Translations under genes and position numbers: made by a program | Origin: Anaerocolumna sp. | Lineage (GTDB): Bacteria > Bacillota > Clostridia > Lachnospirales > Lachnospiraceae | Length of the DNA stretch: 46,216 bases | Direction of reading: 5' to 3' | Assembly: GCA_029239455.1 (NCBI GenBank) | Contig: JAQZAX010000019.1 | Span: forward strand, 1 to 46,216 | Shown here: positions 37,510 through 46,216 of the stretch, piece by piece | Position numbering within the stretch: position 1 is the stretch's first letter | How the letters are laid out: each line of letters begins with the position of its first letter | Notes under the pieces: generated by a model | Told to the model about the DNA's origin: nothing | What the model saw: only the letters and a program-made list of their open reading frames with translations | Databases searched by the model: none

Positions 37510-38430
37510 TTAAAATAAAGCGTCATCCTTGCTGATCTTAGATACAACAAGATTAGCAGTTAATACCAAAGCAAAACCCACCAATGACTGATATACACCT
37601 GCTGCAGAGGCCATGCCTATATTATTGCTTTGCAGCAATCCGCGATATACATAGGTATCAATGGTGTTTGTCACATCCATCAACGGACCAGAATTTAATG
37701 GAACCTGGTAAAACAAACCGAAATCCGAATAGAATATACGTCCGATACCTAATAAAGTTAATGTAATAATCGTTGATTTAAGAGCCGGCAGCGTAACATG
37801 AAGGATTCTCTGCCCTCTAGTTGCTCCATCGATGGCAGCAGCTTCATAATAAGTACTGTCAATGCCTACAATTGTTGCAAAATAAATAATTGTTTGATAT
37901 CCGAAGCCCTTCCACAAGGCTACGATCACTATAATGAATGGCCAATATTTTGCATTGGAATACCAGCTGATTCCTTCCTTTCCCAATGCTTCTAATATGG
38001 AATTATTTATATAACCGGTATCGGAAGCAAGCAGCGCATAAACGAGATAGCTTACTACGATAATGGAAATTAGATATGGCATTAAAATAATCGTTTGATA
38101 TGTTTTCTTTGCCCTTTTATTTTTAATTTCATTCAGAAGGATTGCCACCATAATCGCAACTGCCGGGGTTAATATTAGAAATACAAGATTGTAGCTGATT
38201 GTATTCCTTGTAATTACAAAAGCATCACTGCTCTGGAACAGGAACTTAAAATTTTTCAAACCAATGAAGGGACTTTTTAAAATACCCAGACGATAATTGA
38301 TTTGCTTAAACGCTATTATAATACCCGCCATCGGAATATAGTTATTAATAATAAGATAAGTTAATCCGGGTATCATCATTATATAAAGCGGTAAATATCT
38401 ATAGTATTTTTTCTTCAGCTTACGAACCAT
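37510..38430 (-). CDS. Carbohydrate ABC transporter permease (LplB type)
   Basis: YEAAAIDGATRGQRILHVTLPALKSTIITL EAA motif. Confidence 0.93.
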   Translation of the reverse strand: MVRKLKKKYYRYLPLYIMMIPGLTYLIINNYIPMAGIIIAFKQINYRLGILKSPFIGLKNFKFLFQSSDAFVITRNTISYNLVFLILTPAVAIMVAILLNEIKNKRAKKTYQTIILMPYLISIIVVSYLVYALLASDTGYINNSILEALGKEGISWYSNAKYWPFIIVIVALWKGFGYQTIIYFATIVGIDSTYYEAAAIDGATRGQRILHVTLPALKSTIITLTLLGIGRIFYSDFGLFYQVPLNSGPLMDVTNTIDTYVYRGLLQSNNIGMASAAGVYQSLVGFALVLTANLVVSKISKDDALF

Positions 38431-38454
38431 AAAGACCTCATTTCCTTAATATCA

Positions 38455-38482
38455 GGAAAGAGCATAACCTTATGCTCTTTCC
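38455..38482 (-). promoter_or_regulatory. Intercistronic hairpin between SBP and permease genes
   Basis: GGAAAGAGCATAACCTTATGCTCTTTCC, perfect inverted repeat. Confidence 0.7.
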
Positions 38483-38503
38483 CTGGACTTAATTACATTT
38501 TAA

Positions 38504-40069
38504 TTATTTATTGCTTTCTGCCCATGCATCCAGCTGTTTCTGCTTTTCCGCGATGATTGTATCAATTCCGTTATCCTTTAATTCCTGAAGATACTTCGGA
38601 ATTGCTACCTCCGGATCAAGTTGTCCGCCTAACAGTGCATTATAGTATTTACTATCTACATTGTTACATGCAGTAGCCTCATTGATTACGCTGGAATTAT
38701 CAAAGGTAAAGCCTTTTGCAGGAGATTGCTTTGCAGAAGCGTTAAATGAATTCAGGTCTTTCCAGGCTGTTGCACTGTTTCCATTCCATATATAGGCTAT
38801 CTGCTCATTGGGCCAGCCCCATGCAACACTGCTTGTATATCCAACTGTGGAAGCTGTTACTCCCTCCGGATAATCTATGATACCATTATCCTTGTCAATT
38901 ACCTGATAATGTACGCCTTCCACACCATATATACATAGATTGGATACCTCTGGATCATTATACATTAAGTCCAACAATGCCATTGCTCTATCCGGATCTA
39001 CAGAAGTCGTAGGAACACTCCACACCAATGCTACAGCATTTGTCACCGAAATTGCCTCTTTATAAATCCAGCTTTCCATATCAGTTCCATTTTCACTTGT
39101 AGCTCCTGAATTATAGCCTGAATCCTTCTGTTTTGTATGAATAAAATAACCAAATCCTTTTCCTGAACCGATCAAGGAAGAGTATCCTTCGGAATTTGTG
39201 GATGCATCCGGCATGATCAAGCCTTCCTTTGCCCAGCTATACATTGTCTCGCAGAGATTTTTAAAATAATCAGAGGCAATAAAATTTTCTACCTTTAAGG
39301 AATCGCTGTTATAGGGATCCAGTAATACTGCATCTCCACCGCCAAGGGAATCTACTGGAAGATAACTGAAGGTTCCGCCGTAATTCGAAATCACCGGATA
39401 CATTTCCGGATGCGCTTCCTTCACCTTTTCAAGCAGATCATGTAAATCGTCAAAGCTCGTCAGGCTGTCTACACTGACCCCAAGTTCATCCAATACATCC
39501 TTTCTCATGGTGAAACTCAGGTTATAGGCCTTATCCTTATTACAGGGAACTCCAAAAATTTGTCCGTTAATCTTGGCACACTGCCAGTCCTCCTGGGATA
39601 CTGCATTTAAAGTATCCTTGCCGTAGGTGGCAAGAAGGTCATCCATAGGTAAAATCTGTCCAGCATTGGCAAGTGTTCCTGCTCCTAAGGTAAAAGGAGA
39701 AAATAAATCCAGCTGCTCGCCCGATGATAACATAAGGTTTAACTGAGTTGCATAAGAACCAAAGCCAACAAAAGTAATATCTACATCACAATTTAATTTT
39801 TCCTTCGTAATTTTACTTAAAGCCTCGGACACTGCCTTTGCCTGATCGGAGGTTGAATCACCAAACATCAGAACCTTCAGTGTAGTAAAATCCCTGTCTG
39901 AAAAATCGTAACCGGAAGCAGCCTCTGTGACTGCCGGTGCGGAAGTTTCTGTACTTCCTGATTGTTCCGGTTCACTTTGATCTGTTTCAGTGGTTTTACT
40001 GCTGCAACCAGACAAGGAAGCCAATAACATGCATCCGGTAACTAATAGTGCGATAATTCTTTTTTTCAT
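38504..40069 (-). CDS. Extracellular sugar-binding lipoprotein
   Basis: Signal/lipobox MKKRIIALLVTGCMLLASLSGCSSK; 521 aa SBP upstream of permeases. Confidence 0.92.
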   Translation of the reverse strand: MKKRIIALLVTGCMLLASLSGCSSKTTETDQSEPEQSGSTETSAPAVTEAASGYDFSDRDFTTLKVLMFGDSTSDQAKAVSEALSKITKEKLNCDVDITFVGFGSYATQLNLMLSSGEQLDLFSPFTLGAGTLANAGQILPMDDLLATYGKDTLNAVSQEDWQCAKINGQIFGVPCNKDKAYNLSFTMRKDVLDELGVSVDSLTSFDDLHDLLEKVKEAHPEMYPVISNYGGTFSYLPVDSLGGGDAVLLDPYNSDSLKVENFIASDYFKNLCETMYSWAKEGLIMPDASTNSEGYSSLIGSGKGFGYFIHTKQKDSGYNSGATSENGTDMESWIYKEAISVTNAVALVWSVPTTSVDPDRAMALLDLMYNDPEVSNLCIYGVEGVHYQVIDKDNGIIDYPEGVTASTVGYTSSVAWGWPNEQIAYIWNGNSATAWKDLNSFNASAKQSPAKGFTFDNSSVINEATACNNVDSKYYNALLGGQLDPEVAIPKYLQELKDNGIDTIIAEKQKQLDAWAESNK

Positions 40070-40381
40070 AATAAATCCTCTCTCCTTCTTATATTACAGG
40101 AATATGATTTACAATTTCCTGCTGATAATATTATATACTCTCTTTATTTTTCATCTCCACCCCTGTAACGACTTCCATATGTATCAAACAGACTTCCTGT
40201 AACTGGTAACTTATCCCTTAATGCAATCATTTTTCTATCAGCGACTGCTTCTTTGCTAATTACGACATTTATTATGATCAATCATCATTTCTCATTCTAT
40301 TAAGGGAATTCTCAATTATCTAAAATAATAAAGCGCGGAATCGTTAACTGGATCGTTACGAAACCACGCTCAATATTTCGG

Positions 40382-41980
40382 TCAATCTGCTTTATTTTCT
40401 TTTCTCTCCTCCGAGGGAGAGATATCAAAAACCTTTTTATACGCTTTTGAAAAATGTGAAAAATTACTGAATCCGGCCCGTGCCGCAATAAAGCTGATCG
40501 GCAGCATCGTGGTCTTGATTAGCTGCCTTGCAGCATTCAGCTTTTCCATGATAATATATTCACTTAAAGCCATACCGGTTTGTTTTTTAAATACCCTGTT
40601 CAGATAATCAACATTCATATGGAGATACTCTGCAATATCTGACCTCTTAATATTTTTCTCAATATTTTCATTGATATATCGTTTTATTGTATCTACCTTA
40701 TCGAAGGATTCATAATAATTCTTCTGGCCATCCTCGGCAATCCGAATAATAGAATCAACAAAGACCTTCATATTTTTCAGAGACTGTGTTGCTTTTAAAT
40801 AGATTTCCTTGGAGTGATATTTTGCAAAAATTTCCTGCGGCTCTACATGATTATCCTCAAGAATTGCATACAACATCCGTATCATATCCATATGAAACAA
40901 CATAAGCATATCCTGAGTCAACTTTTTTTGCTCTGCCAGTTGATTTAGATAATCATAAGCTTCTGTTCGAACCGTATTGCATAAATTCTGCTTCAGGTAT
41001 TTTATCCATCGATCCAGCTGCGGCAGATGATAATCAGAGAATCTTGCCTTATGATTCCCTTTTTCTTCATTTATCAGAAATATCTGATTATTAAATGCTA
41101 AATTTTCCGTTTTCATATTATTTAACTGGTTAAATTGCTCTCTTATCCCAGAAGGAGTAACAGCTTCCCCGACATAAATTGCCATACGGCCATTTAAATA
41201 TTTCTCAAGAACCATCTTCATCATTTCTAATTGTCTTATGACTCCAAAGTAATCCATTAAATAATTATTTTCCCCATATATGGTTAATAAATAATTCATA
41301 TTTTCACGTACTGTTAAAATAATCTCCTGTTCATAGGATGAAAATAATTCCGTACCGACATTTAAAATAACAAAATGAAGCAGTTCTTCTCCAAACTGAT
41401 TAATGGAAATATCCATATGAAATATCTGAATTAAAGCCTGATAGCATTTCTGGTTCCATTGCGGCAGATTTCCGGCTTGATAAAAGGATTGATATTTTTC
41501 ATCTGTCATTCTGCCTTCAATCATATCCGTAATTACTTTATCCTTAATAATTTCTTTTTGACTCAGATACAATTCTCCATACAAGCTTTTTTCCTTCTGG
41601 TTTTGTTTTTCAATAACCTTATGAATCGCTTTACAGACTGCAGCTTTAATATTCTCATATGGTGCTGGCTGCAAGATATAATCAAAGCTACCCATTTTAA
41701 TCGCTTCCTGAGCATAATCAAATTGGGCATGAGCCGTTAAAAAAATACATTCTACGTCCATTCCCTGATCTCGGATCCATTTTAATAATACCAAGCCATT
41801 TTCCCTTGGCATTTCAATATCACAGATCAGGATATCAATATCTTTATTTAATAAAATCTGCTTGGCTTCATATGCATTGTAAGCAGGATACACCTCCTGT
41901 ATACCAATTCCATCCCAGGTGATACCCTTCACCAGACCATTGACAACACTCGTCTGGTCATCAACTATCAAAATTTTCAT
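40382..41980 (-). CDS. YesN-type response regulator (REC + AraC HTH)
   Basis: MKILIVDDQTSVVNGLVKGI; DILICDIEMPRENG; C-terminal AraC HTH. Confidence 0.94.
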   Translation of the reverse strand: MKILIVDDQTSVVNGLVKGITWDGIGIQEVYPAYNAYEAKQILLNKDIDILICDIEMPRENGLVLLKWIRDQGMDVECIFLTAHAQFDYAQEAIKMGSFDYILQPAPYENIKAAVCKAIHKVIEKQNQKEKSLYGELYLSQKEIIKDKVITDMIEGRMTDEKYQSFYQAGNLPQWNQKCYQALIQIFHMDISINQFGEELLHFVILNVGTELFSSYEQEIILTVRENMNYLLTIYGENNYLMDYFGVIRQLEMMKMVLEKYLNGRMAIYVGEAVTPSGIREQFNQLNNMKTENLAFNNQIFLINEEKGNHKARFSDYHLPQLDRWIKYLKQNLCNTVRTEAYDYLNQLAEQKKLTQDMLMLFHMDMIRMLYAILEDNHVEPQEIFAKYHSKEIYLKATQSLKNMKVFVDSIIRIAEDGQKNYYESFDKVDTIKRYINENIEKNIKRSDIAEYLHMNVDYLNRVFKKQTGMALSEYIIMEKLNAARQLIKTTMLPISFIAARAGFSNFSHFSKAYKKVFDISPSEERKENKAD

Positions 41981-43679
41981 TTGCCTGCACCCTCTCTATG
42001 TAAATTTCAACAACCGCACCATGATCATTAGAAAAAGCAAAGCCAACATTCTCTTTACCAAAATATAATTGAAACCTTTGAATTACATTATATATCCCAA
42101 TACGCTCATCTGAAATCGTCTCATTATCGATAAAATTATATTTCTGAAGATTCTCCTCTGTAAAACCGCAGCCGTTATCTGATATTCTTATATATATTAG
42201 TTCTTCATCTTCATTTATTAAGAATTGAATTTTTATTTTAATCTGCAGATTTTCGGATTGAGCAGTACTGTATTTTACTGAGTTTTCCACAAAGGACAGG
42301 ATGGAAACCGGCGGAATAAGCTCATGAATCGTGTTTGTTTCAACATCAATGGTACAATCAGGAGGATATTTCATACTGATCTGCTGAATTTCAATATAAT
42401 TCTTTACATATTGAAGTTCCTCTTCAATTGTTACAATATTACTGTTTTCCTGCAGCATGTAACGAAGATGCTTGGATAAATACAAAATCAGTTTCTGTAT
42501 ATTTTCATAATTCTTTTCTTCAACCATTCCATAAATATTTTTCAGGCAGTTCAGGTAAAAATGCGGACGAATCTGAATTTGAAAATACTGAAGCATGATA
42601 CCTTTATATTTTAACTCCTTTTCATAGGATGCTATTTTTAATTTCCTGATTTCTTCCAGGGTATTCAATAAGGTTTCATCTACTTTCCGGAATTCGATTT
42701 CCCGGTACGCAGTGGATTTCTCTGCATTATATTGCCCATTCCCGATATCCTCCATAGATCTGACCAGACGGTTAATTGGACTGAAAAACATACGCTTTAA
42801 CATAATATATCCTGAGGGAATCAATAGGACGGTTAATAATGATATAATGAAAAACATTAGTTGGTTGCCGCTCAAGTTTACAAACAGACCATTATAAGGA
42901 GTCAAATATGCGATTTTTATATTACTTCTATTTACGGATGATTCGCATACCATATACTTCCTATCCTTGCCAGTAAAATAGTAATTGTCACTATATTTAA
43001 GTTCTATATTATTTGTATTGATAATATCCGACCTAGTATAAATATTATCCCGGTCAAAAAAAATTGTTATGGCAGTATTGTCTGATTTCAGATTATCCTG
43101 AAACAGTATGATATTCTTTAGATTAATGACATATATAATCCAGGTATCTTTACTGCCCATGATTCGGAACAGGTATCCTCTGTCCCCAATCATGGCAGGG
43201 AACCATTTATGCCGATAGTTGTTACTACTATCCTTCATCAAGGAACCTAAAAATTCAGGTATTTGCTGATCAATATCATCAAAATTGTAATTTATATTAT
43301 ATGCAATCTGATTTACATTCGTGGTGCTACTGATTAAAGCACAGGCAGCTATGTTCGAATAAGTCTGCATCACGGTTTTTTCTGTTTTCATAACCTCATA
43401 TGCATTTGTATATCTATCCAATTCTGATATATTCTTATTACGTAATCCAGCAAAATATTCGTTATCGATTATGATCCCTGCCATGGAGTTCTCAACCATT
43501 TTCAATGTATTTTCCAAGTTTTTGCATTGGAGATACAAAGTGTTGTCTATTGCCTCTGAAACCTTTTTATTAAAAATTTTAACTGTATATAAATTGAAAA
43601 CAATAATAAAAATAATTAATGGGATTATCAATCCCATCAGTATAAATAAAATTCTTCTTTTTATGGAAAAGTTTTTCAA
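41961..43679 (-). CDS. YesM-type sensor histidine kinase (start re-assigned)
   Basis: LQYFQIQIRPHFYLNCLKNIYGMVEEKN; ISDNGCGFTEENL. AGGAGGGTCCCTTTGAAAAACTTTTCC suggests a TTG start at 43679; the track start 43901 adds ~74 residues. Confidence 0.8.
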   Translation of the reverse strand: MKNFSIKRRILFILMGLIIPLIIFIIVFNLYTVKIFNKKVSEAIDNTLYLQCKNLENTLKMVENSMAGIIIDNEYFAGLRNKNISELDRYTNAYEVMKTEKTVMQTYSNIAACALISSTTNVNQIAYNINYNFDDIDQQIPEFLGSLMKDSSNNYRHKWFPAMIGDRGYLFRIMGSKDTWIIYVINLKNIILFQDNLKSDNTAITIFFDRDNIYTRSDIINTNNIELKYSDNYYFTGKDRKYMVCESSVNRSNIKIAYLTPYNGLFVNLSGNQLMFFIISLLTVLLIPSGYIMLKRMFFSPINRLVRSMEDIGNGQYNAEKSTAYREIEFRKVDETLLNTLEEIRKLKIASYEKELKYKGIMLQYFQIQIRPHFYLNCLKNIYGMVEEKNYENIQKLILYLSKHLRYMLQENSNIVTIEEELQYVKNYIEIQQISMKYPPDCTIDVETNTIHELIPPVSILSFVENSVKYSTAQSENLQIKIKIQFLINEDEELIYIRISDNGCGFTEENLQKYNFIDNETISDERIGIYNVIQRFQLYFGKENVGFAFSNDHGAVVEIYIERVQANENFDS

Positions 43680-43734
43680 AGGGACCCTCCTGCCTATATG
43701 AACCATTCTAAACTGAACTGTTTTACAACTGAAA

Positions 43735-43938
43735 TTATTCCATAATAATATCTGGGTTGTCAACAGTAATTTGGACAACGTCAAATTTGATCCATTTGTC
43801 CCTTGGTATGGAGTCACAAACGAGATATGCTGCATCATTTGGGTGTGCAATATCAGAGTTATCACTGTCATTCCATAATCGATGGGCATAGAGAGCATCA
43901 TTTACCACTTCCAGATCAATTTTACTAACACGTTGCAT
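43735..43938 (-). other. Unassigned 67-aa ORF, possible gene fragment
   Basis: MQRVSKIDLEVVNDALYAHRLWNDSDNSDIAHPNDAAYLVCDSIPRDKWIKFDVVQITVDNPDIIME; protein-like composition, no family recognised. Confidence 0.25.
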
Positions 43939-44215
43939 AATAAGAATAATGCGCCATTTGAACCGTCTAAGATAATGCTCTTTTGATATGGTTGATAACC
44001 CTTTTTATGCTGTCACAAGAATGTATCCAGGTATTTTATCTCGATCTTCCTCAACTTTAAAGTTCAGTAAAAGGGGATTTAGAAGCATATGGGGTTGGTA
44101 ATAATTCATTTTGAGAGATGACTGAATACTTGACCAGGAGATGCTCATTCTTCTGGTCACTCTCACCTTTTCTGTAAGATAGAATTCCCAACTAATCCTT
44201 ATCTCGTAATTTCAG

Positions 44216-45769
44216 CTATAAAATATTATTAGGATTAATCTTCCTACCGGTCCACCCCATGGATCTTGCCCAGTTTTTCATTGATTCTTTTTCCTCTGGA
44301 TCGTCTCCATGAAGTACTTCAAGCATATTGCAGTATCCATAAATACCACCAACATCATCACACACTGGTAATGCGTCTACTTCTACGCATATTGGTCGAT
44401 GTTCTTCAATTGGTTCTGTTGGATTTCCAGATGCTTCATACTTTTTCTTTGATTCATAACAAACTGTTGCAGTAATCTTCACATTCCAGTCATCACCGTA
44501 ATCGTACCAATAACGAATTGCGTTTAAGATCGGTGTTGTAACCGGAGCAAGACACATATTATCTTGTTCAGAAGTCTTTAGTATCTTTTTATTAGAAAAA
44601 TCCCATAACTCAAAGTTTTGTGCCATACCTGGCATAAGTAAAATGTCATATAGCGGAAGTCTCTCGATTAATTCATCAAATCCACCTTCAAACGATATAC
44701 TGTCTGCAAGTTCTTTCACTGTCACATCTGTAATTGGTGCGATACGTTTTGTCATATCTGCCTTGGCATCCTTATTTCCTGTTTTCTTTTCTAATTCTCT
44801 ACATTCATCAAACCATTCTGTAAATGATTTTCTAACTTCCAAAGTTGGCTGCCACTCATATAATTCTTTTATATCCTGCTGGCATCTATAGAAATATTCT
44901 CTTGTTCCACCATAATAATATGGACCCGTATATTTTATCCTCAGCCAATTTTTCACACTAATTCCAGTCTCATAATCATCATCCCAATAAATATCATCAT
45001 AATCTTCACATGGAAAGCGGAAATACATTCCAGCAAGTTTTGCCCACTCTGTAAGCTTACCTGATTTAAGCATCTTATTATAATCTTCTTCATATGGATG
45101 AAAACTGTGCAAATGACTATTCTGCCATCCAAAAGCTCTGTTAATTACATAATGAAGTGCATGCAGCGTAATATCTCCTGGCACAATGATATCTCTTGAT
45201 ATATAGTTTATCATTTTACCATATTGAGCAAGTAACCCAATTTTATTTGCTCCTAATGCTTTGTCTTCCATGTTTAGCTCTAAATGAAGTCTTATAGCAT
45301 AAGGGATTGGTCGTTCTCCTGCCAACTGTCTGGTACGTTCTTTTAATATATCTAATTTATCCATTCGATTATTCTCCATTTCTTTATCTGGATTTAGATG
45401 ATTATAACTAATTTGATTTTTCTTTTTTATCTGCGAATTTTCAGCAACCTTCATTCGTCCGCGGTATCCTTCACTTCGCACTGCTTCCCCACTTCGATTG
45501 TCTCCGCCATACTGCCCTCTGCTATATGGAAGATAAGACTGCACATTCTTTTCAGAAATGAAAAGTTGTTTTGCAATTTCAGCAACTGATAATCCACTTG
45601 CATATAGAGAACATATCTGCACACTTGTATTGCTGTGCCATAAGCCTTCAGTAATAAGGACTCGTCGTACTTTAATTGGATATGTACCCAATTTTTTAGC
45701 TGTTTCTTTCACAGCGTCAGTTTCTTGATATATTTGAATGATTTTTTGATATAGATTGTCACTTATCAA
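44216..45769 (-). CDS. HTH-domain + plasmid pRiA4b ORF-3-like protein
   Basis: N-terminal HTH-like repeats (SLYASGLSVAEIAKQLFISEKNVQSYLPYSRGQYGG); pRiA4b-like region YAIRLHLELNMED...ALHYVINRAFGWQNSHLHSF. Confidence 0.75.
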   Translation of the reverse strand: MISDNLYQKIIQIYQETDAVKETAKKLGTYPIKVRRVLITEGLWHSNTSVQICSLYASGLSVAEIAKQLFISEKNVQSYLPYSRGQYGGDNRSGEAVRSEGYRGRMKVAENSQIKKKNQISYNHLNPDKEMENNRMDKLDILKERTRQLAGERPIPYAIRLHLELNMEDKALGANKIGLLAQYGKMINYISRDIIVPGDITLHALHYVINRAFGWQNSHLHSFHPYEEDYNKMLKSGKLTEWAKLAGMYFRFPCEDYDDIYWDDDYETGISVKNWLRIKYTGPYYYGGTREYFYRCQQDIKELYEWQPTLEVRKSFTEWFDECRELEKKTGNKDAKADMTKRIAPITDVTVKELADSISFEGGFDELIERLPLYDILLMPGMAQNFELWDFSNKKILKTSEQDNMCLAPVTTPILNAIRYWYDYGDDWNVKITATVCYESKKKYEASGNPTEPIEEHRPICVEVDALPVCDDVGGIYGYCNMLEVLHGDDPEEKESMKNWARSMGWTGRKINPNNIL

Positions 45770-45931
45770 TTCATATGCAGCGTCCTTTCGTTTGTTATTG
45801 AGTTAATTATATATGTGTTATTATATCGTGTCAACCTTACCTTTTTATATTATTTAGATATACAAAGAAATGATTTCCTATGTATTCGAAATAATACTAG
45901 GTACTTCAGAATATGTAGAAAGAATGTCTGT

Positions 45932-46213
45932 TTATGTCTTATCCCAAAACTCATCAGTCAGTATATACTCTACTTCATAATTTCCATCAATCTCAACTTT
46001 ATTAAATACATGCTTAAGACTAGCAAATGCTTCATTATTATACCAATATACAGTCCATTTTGTGTTCCATCTTTCTTGAGCTTTTATTGTATACCAAGGC
46101 TCTGTGTCATCCAACTGCTGTATGCCATATAGCTTTTCAAACCCTTCTATTTGCTCGCCATAGAATATGCTAAATGCTGCTTTTGATGAAATAGATATAG
46201 CTTTCTTCCTTGA
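45932..46213 (-). other. Open frame lacking an ATG, possible gene remnant
   Basis: In-frame TAA at 46214-46216, then SRKKAISISSKAAFSIFYGEQIEGFEKLYGIQQLDDTEPWYTIKAQERWNTKWTVYWYNNEAFASLKHVFNKVEIDGNYEVEYILTDEFWDKT*. Confidence 0.3.
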
Positions 46214-46216
46214 TTA

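Noticed and set aside
1-46216. tRNA, rRNA, transposase or prophage genes
   Set aside because: No convincing tRNA cloverleaf, rRNA segment, transposase or phage structural ORF was seen by eye; a tRNAscan/Infernal run would be needed to exclude small RNAs.

Overview
The window is AT-rich, with gene content typical of Lachnospiraceae/Clostridia (inference from gene families; no database search was run). Left to right it contains the following. (1) A complete or near-complete RiPP locus on the minus strand, about 11.77 kb down to the left edge. It matches the CLI_3235-class / CcpM radical-SAM Cys-rich peptide systems: MacB-like permease and ATPase, CcpM-like radical SAM/SPASM maturase, TIGR04066-like protein, carrier-related protein, two Cys-rich precursors, two paralogous FtsX-like permeases, an S8 peptidase, and an ABC exporter running off the edge. 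One precursor (4267-4443) is missing from the ORF track, and a truncated carrier-gene scar shows the precursor/permease unit arose by tandem duplication. (2) Housekeeping genes: RqcH/NFACT, PHP phosphatase, PNPOx-like, AlkZ-related, WYL regulator, and the iscR-nifS-nifU-mnmA operon. (3) A polysaccharide flippase whose 5' end is made of the second of two tandem ~95-nt elements. Each element has two interleaved (pseudoknot-topology) helices with compensatory base changes and an invariant 9-bp hairpin. (4) A cluster of GGDEF / HD-GYP signalling genes, plus a decayed GGDEF fragment out-of-frame-fused to a small membrane protein gene. (5) LysR-YeiH, a RelA/SpoT-domain protein, and DUF2089. (6) A xylo-oligosaccharide-type locus (YesM/YesN two-component system, SBP, two permeases, GH39, GH3). 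(7) An HTH-pRiA4b ORF-3 fusion. The strongest candidates for something undescribed are the tandem structured element at 20739-20938 and the duplicated, apparently co-diverged precursor/permease pairs.
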